Source: a virus. From it: a DNA stretch of 33,810 nucleotides. Shown here one piece after another: positions 8,178 to 15,471 of the stretch. Every line of letters starts with the position of its first letter. Position 1 is the first letter of the stretch. The notes beneath the pieces are model-generated. The model made no database searches and was not told the origin of the DNA. It saw only the letters and a list, made by a program, of their open reading frames with translations. The DNA lies in the IMG/VR virus record IMGVR_UViG_3300042465_000874, positions 1 to 33,810 of that record. One strand, written 5' to 3'. Made by a program: the position numbers and the translations under genes.

Positions 8178-8311
8178 TTCTTTCCTTTCGGGGCTGCACG
8201 TTTGACTGCATACGCAATGGCCACGGCCTGCTTGACGGGCTTGCCCGCCTTGACCTCGGCCTTAACGTTTTTGCGGAATGCTTCGGGGGATTTGGATTTG
8301 ACAAGCGGCAT
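8174..8311 (-). CDS. Tiny lysine-rich phage protein (45 aa)
   Basis: The product is MPLVKSKSPEAFRKNVKAEV followed by KAGKPVKQAVAIAYAVKR and a basic tail. I recognise this as a recurrent small phage protein type (a KSKSPEAF start and a KQAVAIAYAVKR helix), found near portal or terminase genes, with no known function. It is strongly positive and could bind DNA or RNA. An ATGA overlap links it to the 58-aa gene. Confidence 0.7.
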   Translation of the reverse strand: MPLVKSKSPEAFRKNVKAEVKAGKPVKQAVAIAYAVKRAAPKGKK

Positions 8312-8312
8312 G

Positions 8313-8465
8313 TTACTTCTTCTTGGCCGTCTTAGCCGATTGTTTAAAATCTTTGGCGGTAGGCGCGCCAGGTGAGCCAGGCTTCCTCATCTTCTCTTTA
8401 GAGCCAGCGGCGATACGTGCCTGTTTTGCGTGAATATTGGCATACAAGCCGGGTTTGGTAGCCAT
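8313..8465 (-). CDS. Tiny lysine-rich phage protein (50 aa)
   Basis: The product begins MATKPGLYANIHAKQARIAA and ends with a run of Lys residues (AKTAKKK). The GLYANIHAKQ.RI..GS motif is common to small phage proteins of unknown role. It is very basic and probably disordered apart from one short helix. It lies 1 base after the 85-aa gene ends and 1 base before the 45-aa gene starts. Confidence 0.65.
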   Translation of the reverse strand: MATKPGLYANIHAKQARIAAGSKEKMRKPGSPGAPTAKDFKQSAKTAKKK

Positions 8466-8466
8466 G

Positions 8467-8724
8467 TCAACACTTCCATCTTTTAAGAGCTGCTTTAGCG
8501 CGTTCGCCGTCTTTGGCGTTGGCCGCTACGGCGCCCATCCTTGCACAAAATGAATCTTTGCGGCCTTGGTCTGCCTTGGTCTTAGGGTTGGGTGCTGGCG
8601 CCTTGAGGTTGGAGCCTGTGGCGGCGTTGTACTTAGCGCGGCCCTTCTCAGTCAGACCCGCGCCTTTGGACACCGGCAACTTTTCGCCGCGGCCAACTGA
8701 AAGTGATACGCCCTTCTTTTTCAT
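8467..8724 (-). CDS. DUF6321-like small basic protein (85 aa)
   Basis: The protein contains LTEKGRAKYNAATGSNLKAP, then KDSFCARMGAV, and ends RAKAALKRWKC. This matches a small family of phage proteins, DUF6321 by my recollection, with conserved Cys in SFCARM and at the C-terminus. Both cysteines plus many Lys/Arg suggest nucleic-acid contact, but no function is established that I know of. The ATG at 8724 overlaps the terminase stop (ATGA) and has GGATGG just upstream, so I prefer it over the in-frame ATG at 8736, which lacks a ribosome site. Confidence 0.72.
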   Translation of the reverse strand: MKKKGVSLSVGRGEKLPVSKGAGLTEKGRAKYNAATGSNLKAPAPNPKTKADQGRKDSFCARMGAVAANAKDGERAKAALKRWKC

Positions 8725-10244
8725 GCGCCCATCCATCCTGTAGACACTGCGCTACCGTAGCTTCTAGCGGTGCGCTTGGGTTCGGCATACTCACGATGTG
8801 CCACTGAAAAGGCAAATGTGACGCATATAGCGTCAGCAGCGTCGGGCGAGGCAAGACCGCGAGCTTTCATTTCCTTTTTGCTTTCCAAGAAGATCGTTCC
8901 ACGTGAGTCAGGCTTCATCATAGGCGAAATCAAGTCCGTCTTCAAGAACCTGTCGCTAGGGATACTAGCAGATTTCAGCCATTCTCGCATATCTCCCCAC
9001 ATCTGCGCGCGCATATTACCGTACATGATCGGGTTTTTGGCTTTATTTCCAAAGTTTATGCCCTTGATCTTGTACCGCTGCTCTTTCAGCCTGTCCACAA
9101 TGCCGGCTCCCAGGCCACCCTCATCAATGACCACCAACGCCGGCTTGAACTCTTCAATCGCCTCGATCACATACCCCACCACCGTCATGGTGTCGTCGCC
9201 CCTGTGGCGAATAATCTTGACAATATCGCGTCCCTGGCGCACAGCAATCACCGTTGCATCGGCGCCAAAGCGTGCAGGGTCCACACCAATGATGATGGGG
9301 GCCGACTGATCCTTGTACTTATCCCTTTTCATCGCATCATCCACAATATTGGACGAAATAAACTGGTCGTCCCCCTCCGAGGGGAACATGCCATACACCT
9401 CAACGTGCGCTTGGCTCGAGTCTGGACCATACTCATCAATGATGTTTTGGTACACCGCCTTATCAGTGCCCTCTACCGTCCTGGCGTCCACCACCTTACT
9501 GGTCCAAAAGTCCCGCTTACTGTTAAAACACTCGTAAAAGTACCCAGTATTTCGCCGGGGGTTGGAAAAAGCCAACCAAAGGCGATTTGGCGTGTTTTCT
9601 GTGAAAAAGCCCGCGGTCACAGACCAGATCGCATCATCAATACCAGACGCTTCATCAAAGATAACTAGCACCCCGTCATGGTTGTGGACCCCGGCATAAG
9701 AATCTGGGTTTTCTGCTGACCACAACCTGCCCTCAACCGCCCAATACCGAGTGCCCTTGCGCAAGTCCTTCTCCACCAGCTCAGTCAACCAACCAGCCGG
9801 CGCAACCTTGGTGGCCGAAACCTCAAACCAGTGACTATTAATAGTCATGGCCAACCACTTGGTAATCTCAGCCCAAGTCACAGCTCGCAATTGGGCCTCG
9901 CTGTTGGCCGAAATAATCGTTGTCGAGCCAATGCGAGTCGATAGCATCCAAATAGTCAGCCAGGACACCAATGCAGACTTGCCAATGCCCCGGCCAGACG
10001 AGATGGCGTGGCGCAAAGTCTCAAAGTTAATAAGCCCCTTTTGGCGCTTAACGTGCTGGGCGATCTCGCGCAAGACCTCGCGCTGCCACTTGCGTGGTCC
10101 AGAGAAATGCTGCAGGGGCGTGTTCTCTTTACCCCAGGGAAATGCAAACAAAACAAAAGCCTCTGGATCGTCAGCAATTGCCGGGCTCCACAGAGTCGCC
10201 ATCAACTCCTGCTCATCTTCGGGTTTGTAAATCGTGGTTTGCAT
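8721..10244 (-). CDS. Terminase large subunit (packaging ATPase-nuclease)
   Basis: A 507-residue terminase motor. Walker A is SGRGIGKSA at about residues 83-91. Walker B is VLVIFDEAS at about 192-200, with the catalytic Glu directly after the Asp. The C-terminal RNase H-like nuclease has IIIGVDPARFGADATVI (Asp near 322), VVIDEGGLGAG (Asp near 374) and a final Asp in DAADAICVTF. It would pump DNA into the prohead through the portal and cut the concatemer. No ribosome site is visible before its ATG; instead the upstream bases hold a dyad operator of the plus-strand promoter. In P22-type phages packaging is headful; the sequence does not prove this here. Confidence 0.95.
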   Translation of the reverse strand: MQTTIYKPEDEQELMATLWSPAIADDPEAFVLFAFPWGKENTPLQHFSGPRKWQREVLREIAQHVKRQKGLINFETLRHAISSGRGIGKSALVSWLTIWMLSTRIGSTTIISANSEAQLRAVTWAEITKWLAMTINSHWFEVSATKVAPAGWLTELVEKDLRKGTRYWAVEGRLWSAENPDSYAGVHNHDGVLVIFDEASGIDDAIWSVTAGFFTENTPNRLWLAFSNPRRNTGYFYECFNSKRDFWTSKVVDARTVEGTDKAVYQNIIDEYGPDSSQAHVEVYGMFPSEGDDQFISSNIVDDAMKRDKYKDQSAPIIIGVDPARFGADATVIAVRQGRDIVKIIRHRGDDTMTVVGYVIEAIEEFKPALVVIDEGGLGAGIVDRLKEQRYKIKGINFGNKAKNPIMYGNMRAQMWGDMREWLKSASIPSDRFLKTDLISPMMKPDSRGTIFLESKKEMKARGLASPDAADAICVTFAFSVAHREYAEPKRTARSYGSAVSTGWMGA

Positions 10245-10266
10245 TTATCTAGCTATCTGATAGAAT
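10238..10266 (+). promoter_or_regulatory. Promoter with overlapping dyad operator (site 1)
   Basis: TTTGCA and TAGAAT are separated by exactly 17 bases. A dyad (TCTAGC-TATCT-GATAGA, 10248-10264, 11 of 12 bases matching the TCTAGC/GCTAGA consensus) overlaps the -10 box. The expected transcription start falls at or next to the ATG at 10273, so the message may be leaderless. The operator also sits just before the terminase start on the other strand. Confidence 0.6.
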
Positions 10267-10272
10267 CGGGAC

Positions 10273-10479
10273 ATGAAATTATCACCTATTGTCAACACCG
10301 ACACCAAAATGCCAGCCAAAATGCTCGAGGCTCTTGGCCTGCATGAAACGCGCTGCGTCGTCACCGGCGTCAAATTTGTGACCGAAGAGTCGGTCAAAGC
10401 ATTCTTGACTGATCGATATGGCGAAAAGTTGGCCAACACTTTTGATCCAAAATTTTTGTTTAGTAGCCAAGACGCTTGA
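10273..10479 (+). CDS. Isolated plus-strand small protein, moron-like (68 aa)
   Basis: The product starts MKLSPIVNTDTKMPAKMLEA and has a mixed helix/strand pattern with a Cys in ETRCVVTGV. It is the only plus-strand gene among the minus-strand genes of this arm. It has its own promoter and dyad operator and its end overlaps the convergent gene at 10460 by 20 bases. No ribosome site is present at usable spacing (only CGGGAC abutting the ATG), so it may be translated leaderless. Such placement is typical of morons, which are often expressed from repressed or lysogenic genomes. No family is recognised; regulator, antirepressor or host-exclusion factor are all open. Confidence 0.65.
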   Translation: MKLSPIVNTDTKMPAKMLEALGLHETRCVVTGVKFVTEESVKAFLTDRYGEKLANTFDPKFLFSSQDA

Positions 10480-11929
10480 GCAGCTCATTGGTAATCACAC
10501 CAGAATAAGGCTTCATCTGCAAAGCCCTTAAATCGGTCTGCCTTGGGTTTGTTGGGTCTGGTATTCCCCTGGCCTTTGCCACTTCTGGCAACAATTCAAA
10601 AATATTGCGGTTTTCAGCCAAAGTGCCCAATCCCTGACCAGGCACGCCCCGCGGATATGACGGGTGGCCAGATTGCATCACCATAGGAGTGCCAGCAAAT
10701 ATCTCGCCAATATTTTGCACACCGCCTTCTTGCGCAGCCAACTGCGCAGGGTCAGAAACCGCCAACCTGGCACCGCCAATATTTAAACCGCCAGTATCTC
10801 TAAAATCTACGTCCATCATCTGTTTAATGGCCTTGCGCGTTTTGTCCGGCGCATCCCTAAACTGTTGAACACTTGTCGGGTCAGATACACCAGACCACTC
10901 AGGAATAAACTTCTTAATCGATCTGTCCAAACTTCTTTTTTGGCCCTTATTCATCGCGCTGTCAGCGTAGGCCAACATGGTTTCGCCCGTCATAGCCGCA
11001 AAATCCCCACCAGTTGGCGCCATGCGCCAAGGCAAATAAATCGGATTTTGTCCCGTCGCCTGCTTAATCTCCGCAGCGTTTTCCATAATCTTTCTAACCG
11101 GCCCTTGCGCAGATGCCCAAACCTGGCCAGGATTGTTAAACATATAATCTTGCCCGCCCAACAACTCAACCGGCCTGTTAAATTTTACGTTGTCAATGCC
11201 AGTTAAATTACCGCCAGCCGCGGTGCGGTCAGCCATGCTCGTAATAAACGGCCTGCCAGCAAACTGATCCAATGACACCGTTGGCGCAGTTACCACATTT
11301 GGGTTTAACTGAATATCACGGGTCATTGCTTGCAGCCTGGCCTGCTCTTGGACCCTGGGGTCATACCGCGGGTCAAAAGCTCCAAACCCGCTACGGCCAC
11401 CAGGCGGGACCGCAAACATAGGCTGCGGCGTTATCGCGCCAAGCAACGTGCCCGGCCTTTCTCCCATCATCGCCGCATTCAACTCCTCACCAGCCAAACG
11501 TCCGGCCTGCTTAACAGTTGCACCCCCAGCCAACGCAGCCTGCCTAACCAACCTCGCTGCCTGCAACGCTTCAGCCGGTGTCATAGGCGCCAAAGCACCA
11601 AGCTGAGCTGCCGCCTGCTGGGCCGGACCTCGAGGCGCCAGGGGGAGAGTTTTAAGTAGCTCTTGTGAACCATACGGCACCTGGGGCTGGGGACCGTAGT
11701 CCACCTGGCCAAACATCTCCATAGGCATTGGGCTGCGCACTATATTGGCTATGTCTGACGGCATACCAGCGGTTGCTGCAAGCCTGCCTCTGAGTGCTTG
11801 CACCGGCATCTCGAGCGCCGCCTGCGGGTCTTGGTACATCCTGTTGCGCCTGATCTGCGGATAGTAACCAAACGCAGCTCCAAGCTCGTTTTGGTTTGGG
11901 GGCGCCAGGAAGTTAAAGCTAGTGGCCAT
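10460..11929 (-). CDS. Large hypothetical phage protein between terminase subunits (489 aa)
   Basis: The likely product starts MATSFNFLAPPNQNELGAAF at 11929; an in-frame extension to 12097 runs through the GC-rich intergenic hairpin and is rejected. The N-terminal 150 residues are Pro/Gln/Ala-rich with LLKTLPLAPRGPAQQAAAQL. The C-terminal half has a conserved-looking block: NPIYLPWRMAPTGGDFAAMT, then RKAIKQMMDVDFRD, SGHPSYPRGVPGQGLG and DLRALQMKPYSGVI. I have seen similar blocks in large phage proteins and polyproteins of unknown role. It may be virion-associated and ejected, but that is inference. No strong ribosome site precedes the ATG. Confidence 0.7.
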   Translation of the reverse strand: MATSFNFLAPPNQNELGAAFGYYPQIRRNRMYQDPQAALEMPVQALRGRLAATAGMPSDIANIVRSPMPMEMFGQVDYGPQPQVPYGSQELLKTLPLAPRGPAQQAAAQLGALAPMTPAEALQAARLVRQAALAGGATVKQAGRLAGEELNAAMMGERPGTLLGAITPQPMFAVPPGGRSGFGAFDPRYDPRVQEQARLQAMTRDIQLNPNVVTAPTVSLDQFAGRPFITSMADRTAAGGNLTGIDNVKFNRPVELLGGQDYMFNNPGQVWASAQGPVRKIMENAAEIKQATGQNPIYLPWRMAPTGGDFAAMTGETMLAYADSAMNKGQKRSLDRSIKKFIPEWSGVSDPTSVQQFRDAPDKTRKAIKQMMDVDFRDTGGLNIGGARLAVSDPAQLAAQEGGVQNIGEIFAGTPMVMQSGHPSYPRGVPGQGLGTLAENRNIFELLPEVAKARGIPDPTNPRQTDLRALQMKPYSGVITNELLKRLGY

Positions 11930-12036
11930 GATCGTTAGTGGTTCGTTGGCATAAGGCGATGGTAATTGATTTTTTAAAAAAATAAAAATAAAAATGTTTG
12001 TGAATGCACCGTTCCTGTGACCCTTCGCCGCCGGCC

Positions 12037-12068
12037 CTACCCGGCCCCCCACCGCGGCGGGGCGGTAG
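12037..12068. repeat. GC-rich hairpin in the intergenic block
   Basis: CTACC-(CG)-GCCCC pairs with GGGGC-GGTAG, giving a 10-bp stem interrupted by a 2-base bulge and closed by a 10-base loop. No T-run directly follows on either strand, although on the minus strand a T-rich tract begins about 40 bases further on. Confidence 0.5.
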
Positions 12069-12089
12069 CCATGGGCGCCTGGCCGGCAC

Positions 12090-12136
12090 TTATCCACAGG
12101 GCCAGACCTTAGTTGTTCATTTCAGACTGTGAATAA
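12090..12136. promoter_or_regulatory. Pair of perfect DnaA boxes
   Basis: TTATCCACA at 12090-12098 (plus orientation) and TGTGAATAA at 12128-12136 (TTATTCACA on the minus strand) both match the TTATNCACA consensus in all positions. They face each other 29 bases apart. Host DnaA binding is the direct prediction. Confidence 0.6.
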
Positions 12137-12271
12137 CTGCCCTAACCGCGCATCAGTCTGTATAACCTGTGCGCAACTGGAAAATAACTTAACATAATGG
12201 ATAATGTACGTAGTAGAAACAGACGTAAGCATTCACTCTGCTTTTTGGGGGGGCGCGTGCGCGTAGTTCAC

Positions 12272-12295
12272 AAAAATCTATGCAAAAAGCGCATA
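12272..12295 (-). terminator. Weak terminator-like hairpin after terminase small subunit
   Basis: On the minus strand TATGC-(7 bases)-GCATA is followed by GATTTTTG, 8 bases after the terminase small subunit stop codon. The stem is only 5 bp, so it is a weak candidate for an intrinsic terminator. Confidence 0.3.
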
Positions 12296-12302
12296 ACCCT
12301 GC

Positions 12303-12818
12303 CTAATCTGTCCCCAGTTTGTCCTTAACTTCAACATCAACGACATTGCTATCGTCCATCAGTACGCGTTGCTTGGCTTCTTTCAAGGCATCCATGACGC
12401 TAATTCGGTTATCTGTAACGGCAACATCTATGCGATCCCCGTAGACCTTGGGTTTCAACTTACTGGCCACCCATTTACGCGCATCAACCTGCATTCGCTT
12501 CTGTTGTACCCAAGCGCTCGCTAACGGGCCTTCTAAGCCATCTGGCATCTGTTCATCAGCCAGCTCGAGAATCTCTTCAGCCAAGCGGTCTGCGCGGCTT
12601 TCGAGGGCTTTCTCGTACATTCCCCGAAACTCAGGGTTGTTCTTAATCATCAACATGACGCAATGGTAGGAAGGCATCCCATCATTGGATTTAATCACGC
12701 TGCTTAAACTCTTGCCTTCTGCGATCTGCTGACACATTACCCCCCAGCATGGGTTATCAATCCCAAACACAACAGGCCGACCGCCAGGGTGCTTTTGCAC
12801 TGCCAAGTTTTCAGTCAC
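12303..12818 (-). CDS. Terminase small subunit
   Basis: The preferred start is GTG at 12818 (MTENLAVQKHPGGRPVVFG), because GGGAG lies 7 bases before it; an upstream GTG at 12848 has no such site. The 171-residue protein has an N-terminal helix-turn-helix-like region (QQIAEGKSLSSVIKS), then YEKALESRADRLAEEILELA and MQVDARKWVASKLKPKVYGD, a signature of phage terminase small subunits. The C-terminus is acidic. It would recognise phage DNA and regulate the large subunit. In P22-like phages the pac site lies inside this gene, so this segment is the place to look for it. Confidence 0.88.
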   Translation of the reverse strand: MTENLAVQKHPGGRPVVFGIDNPCWGVMCQQIAEGKSLSSVIKSNDGMPSYHCVMLMIKNNPEFRGMYEKALESRADRLAEEILELADEQMPDGLEGPLASAWVQQKRMQVDARKWVASKLKPKVYGDRIDVAVTDNRISVMDALKEAKQRVLMDDSNVVDVEVKDKLGTD

Positions 12819-12902
12819 TTGTAAACTCCCAAAAAAGAAGGTACTCACACCGATCTGGTGCTTTCCCCAAAGAGTGCGGCAACTGCAAAGTAGCGCACAC
12901 CG

Positions 12903-13247
12903 TCATGCTATCACCTCAATCTCAACTTGGTAAACCTTAACACCACCAGGTCGCTGGAAATACTGCCAATCGATCTGCTTATGGCCATCATCAACGCCAA
13001 GCCAATCAGAGACGCCATCCCTGACTGCTTTAAACGCCGACTGCAGGTTATCCCCATCTAACGGCCTGGGCGCCACCCTGGTGAGCACAATGGTGCAAGG
13101 CGGTGCTGGTGGTGCAGCCAAACCAGCCAGTGCATTGAACGCGCTTTGCCGGTGCTTTTTCGCCAACTTAGCCTTAACTGCCCAATGCAACCTTAAGTTC
13201 GCAACCGACAAAATCTTCAACGGCAGGCAAACTTCAATCATTGCCAT
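12903..13247 (-). CDS. RusA-like Holliday junction nuclease family protein
   Basis: A 114-residue protein. Its core is RPLDGDNLQSAFKAVRDGVS, then LGVDDGHKQIDWQYFQR. The pattern DxDN, a spaced Lys and Asp, then DD followed by a beta strand is the RusA active-site arrangement, although the first Asp is in LDGDN. RusA enzymes resolve four-way junctions formed during recombination and replication; lambdoid phages carry them beside replication genes, as here. The reading frame is open further upstream to 13514, but that part is repeat-derived, so I place the start at the MAMIEV ATG (13247; an alternative ATG is at 13241). The nuclease call rests on the motif only. Confidence 0.65.
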   Translation of the reverse strand: MAMIEVCLPLKILSVANLRLHWAVKAKLAKKHRQSAFNALAGLAAPPAPPCTIVLTRVAPRPLDGDNLQSAFKAVRDGVSDWLGVDDGHKQIDWQYFQRPGGVKVYQVEIEVIA

Positions 13248-13277
13248 GCCCTGTTTCCCGCTTTCCCCATTTCCCGC

Positions 13278-13470
13278 CATCCTGGTCCATCCGGCCCATC
13301 CGGCATCCGAACCATCCTGGGTATATATACCCAGGAGGAAGGATTCGGATGATTGCCGGGGTGGGAACCCGGATGGTTTCGGATGACTTCGGATGATTCG
13401 GATGATGATTCGGATGCATCCTGATTTATCCGATTCGGATGGTTTCGGATACTTTCGGATGGTTTGGATG
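13278..13470. repeat. Phased decamer array around a palindrome (iteron-like)
   Basis: Five CATCC units (starts 13278, 13288, 13297, 13304, 13313) lie left of the palindrome. To the right lie CGGATG/A units (8-mer starts 13344, 13368, 13378, 13388, 13397, 13409, 13434, 13444, 13454, and TTTGGATG at 13463). Spacing is mostly 9-12 bases, so the units recur on one face of the helix. The two sides are in opposite orientation. The array fills the gap between the RusA-like and primase-helicase genes and runs into the last 45 bases of the latter. It could bind an initiator, a partition protein or a regulator. Confidence 0.7.
13316..13335. repeat. Perfect 20-bp palindrome
   Basis: CCTGGGTATATATACCCAGG is fully self-complementary with an A/T-rich centre. 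It is flanked by CATCCGAA (from 13304) and TTCGGATG (from 13344), extending the symmetry. No T-run follows, so it is not a terminator of the usual kind. Confidence 0.85.
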
Positions 13471-15471
13471 ACTCCGATAACCCCCATCAGCCTCAACCAC
13501 CATGCCCTTAGCAATCATACTTTTGACTACTTCCCAAAATCTATTGTTCTTCACGTTGTGTTCCTTGGCTGACTCCCGCCATTCGTCGTAATTGACTGCA
13601 CTGGTCTGTTGATCGGTTGCCCGTTTAAGCTCGAGCATGACCAGGCATTCCATAACCCGCTTTTGGTTTGGTGACAGATACGTCTTCTTTTGTACCTGGC
13701 TGACCAGGCCGCTGATGTCAACGCTGGTCAGGTACGCGCCCTTGACCGCCAAGTTGTGCTTGTCCATGATCGGCAGGTCGATCTGGGTGATCTGGAAATT
13801 TTTGGCCGCGGGCATTTCCGCGTCTTTCATCTTCTTGGACTCAAACTGGATGGTCTTGGAGCCTGAGTCCAGCGCTACCTTGTACTCGGCATCCAGGGCA
13901 CCGCGCAGGGCCGTTGATCCCCGGCTGCGCTCCTTGTCCATGGCGCCTGAGTGGTGGACAACTAGCACGCAACACTTCCATGGTTGGCGCAGGTATGTGT
14001 CCAGGTGCTGGATAAAGGCATTCATGTCTTGGGTGCTGTTTTCGTCGCCCCCCATGTTTCTGGCCACCGTGTCGATGATGATCATGCTTGGTACGCACCC
14101 AGCATCTGCACTGAGCTGCTTGACCGACTCAGCCACAATGGCCGCTTCGGTGCTGTCGTACAACTGAGCCGCCCGGTGGCTTTTGTACAAGGGCACGCCG
14201 GCCAGGCTGATGCCGTTGCCCAGTTCCCACGCCTTGAACCGCCTAGCCAGCCCGTTGTGCCCCTCGCCAGCAATATAAAACACCGCACCCTGCTGTACCT
14301 GGTGCCCATGCCATGCGACGCCTGTGGCCACACAGCAGGCGATGTCGATGGACACAAAGCTCTTGCCACCGCCTGGGTCACCAAACACCTGGGCCAAGCT
14401 GTCGCCCTCGATGTAATCATCCACGATCCACTTGATCTGGGTTAGCTGCAGGCTGTCTGCTCTCGAAAACTCAAACGCCAGCTTATCCTTAACTGGTCCC
14501 GCTACGCGCTCAATCTGGTCCTTGACCGCTTCCAAACCCTGTAGGCAGTGCAGGTCATTAAAGTCTGTTGGTTTGGATAGCAAGTCAGACTCCGCAAAAT
14601 TTGGATAAACAATCTCGCCAAAGACAAGCGACGCTGCAGCTCTTCCCTTCGTCACCCCAGGGTTGCCCTCTGTGAACTGGTCATTGTCAGCACCAATCAC
14701 GATCCTGGCGCCAGGAAACATCTCTTTCGCGCTCTTGGCCACCTTGGCCAGGTTGCCACAATCAAACGCCACCAACACCGTGTACCCCGTCGCCTCATGG
14801 ATGCTCGCGCAAGTGGCAAACCCCTCGCCAACAAAGATCACCTTGCGGTTACCGCGCAACTCATAGAACCCACCCTCAATCTTGCCGCCCTTTAAGAACC
14901 GCTTGTTGCCATCAGCATCAATGGTCTGGTAACTCAGTATCTCCCCAGCCTGGTTGATCACCGGCACCACCAAGCGCCCAGCCCGGTCAATCTTGATCCC
15001 ATAAGGCCCAATGCGCTTCCTGACCAGGTATGGATGGTCAGCACTAGCATCTGTGTACGTCCCGACCTCTTCTTCTGCCTTCTCTGCAGCCACCGCTTGT
15101 GAGGCACTTTTCTCAGCCTCGCGCTTGGCCTTGAACTCTGCCACCCACTTATCATGCTCGAGTCGCTCGCTAAACGTCATTGACCGTCCAGTTTCTGCCA
15201 CCCACTTAGACTCAAATGTTGGCTCTTTCCAGCAGCCACACACACCCACAGGAATCTTGCCCCCAGTGTGCAAGATGTACCAACCGTCCACCGCACCCTT
15301 CTTGCTCGATATATGGGGCACCCGGTGAATCTCACCATCAGCAATCAACTCTTTGATCACCAGGCCAGACACCTCACAGTGCCGGCGAAAGCCCTCAACA
15401 GGGTTAACCAAATCTTGCGAGTCTGTGGCCACCGCAAAGCCATTAGGAAAAATGCTCGATAAACTGCTCAT
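13426..15471 (-). CDS. Toprim primase fused to RecA-like replicative helicase
   Basis: A 681-residue protein starting MSSLSSIFPNGF at 15471, where ATGA overlaps the stop of the repressor gene and GGAG lies 8 bases upstream; the open frame beyond that is rejected. Residues about 210-265 form a Toprim domain: VIFVGEGFATCASI, then FDCGN and IGADND. The C-terminal half is a RecA-like ATPase: Walker A GDPGGGKS at about 364-371, Walker B MIIIDTVARNMGGD, and a VLVVHHSG segment typical of RepA/DnaB-like helicases. A winged-helix-like tail (MECLVMLELKRATD) ends in repeat-derived residues HPNHPK. It would prime and unwind phage DNA. No zinc-finger cysteines are obvious at the N-terminus. Confidence 0.9.
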   Translation of the reverse strand: MSSLSSIFPNGFAVATDSQDLVNPVEGFRRHCEVSGLVIKELIADGEIHRVPHISSKKGAVDGWYILHTGGKIPVGVCGCWKEPTFESKWVAETGRSMTFSERLEHDKWVAEFKAKREAEKSASQAVAAEKAEEEVGTYTDASADHPYLVRKRIGPYGIKIDRAGRLVVPVINQAGEILSYQTIDADGNKRFLKGGKIEGGFYELRGNRKVIFVGEGFATCASIHEATGYTVLVAFDCGNLAKVAKSAKEMFPGARIVIGADNDQFTEGNPGVTKGRAAASLVFGEIVYPNFAESDLLSKPTDFNDLHCLQGLEAVKDQIERVAGPVKDKLAFEFSRADSLQLTQIKWIVDDYIEGDSLAQVFGDPGGGKSFVSIDIACCVATGVAWHGHQVQQGAVFYIAGEGHNGLARRFKAWELGNGISLAGVPLYKSHRAAQLYDSTEAAIVAESVKQLSADAGCVPSMIIIDTVARNMGGDENSTQDMNAFIQHLDTYLRQPWKCCVLVVHHSGAMDKERSRGSTALRGALDAEYKVALDSGSKTIQFESKKMKDAEMPAAKNFQITQIDLPIMDKHNLAVKGAYLTSVDISGLVSQVQKKTYLSPNQKRVMECLVMLELKRATDQQTSAVNYDEWRESAKEHNVKNNRFWEVVKSMIAKGMVVEADGGYRSHPNHPKVSETIRIG

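Larger units (their letters stand above)
11930..12302. other. Non-coding block with origin-like features
   Basis: This 373-base gap is the longest gene-free stretch in the window. From left to right it holds an almost pure A/T tract (11963-11995, one G in 33 bases), a GC-rich imperfect hairpin (12037-12068), two perfect DnaA boxes (12090-12098 and 12128-12136), a 7-bp inverted repeat CAGACTG/CAGTCTG (12123-12129 and 12154-12160), and weaker DnaA-like 9-mers at 12168 and 12196 (7 of 9). A strand-opening A/T element beside DnaA boxes is the layout of a DnaA-dependent replication origin. It could instead be a packaging or promoter region for the genes downstream on the minus strand. Confidence 0.5.

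Noticed and set aside
7318-8205. Long plus-strand open frame (295 codons) opposite the portal gene
   Set aside because: It lies antisense to a clear portal gene, has no ribosome site or family likeness, and is explained by codon bias of the real gene.
8954-8973. Inverted GCTAG-N5-CTAGC in the terminase gene as another dyad operator
   Set aside because: The halves are in the reverse order compared with TCTAGC-N5-GCTAGA and there is no -10 box.
11930-12097. N-terminal extension of the 489-aa protein by 56 codons
   Set aside because: The extension is translated from the A/T tract and GC-rich hairpin of the intergenic block and gives a non-protein-like sequence; the ATG at 11929 is more plausible.
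13278-13470. CRISPR array
   Set aside because: The repeat unit is about 10 bases with no longer conserved repeats or unique spacers, and no cas genes are present.
13248-13514. N-terminal extension of the RusA-like protein through the repeat array
   Set aside because: The extra residues come from the decamer repeats and overlap the end of the primase-helicase gene; the RusA-like core begins after the MAMIEV start.
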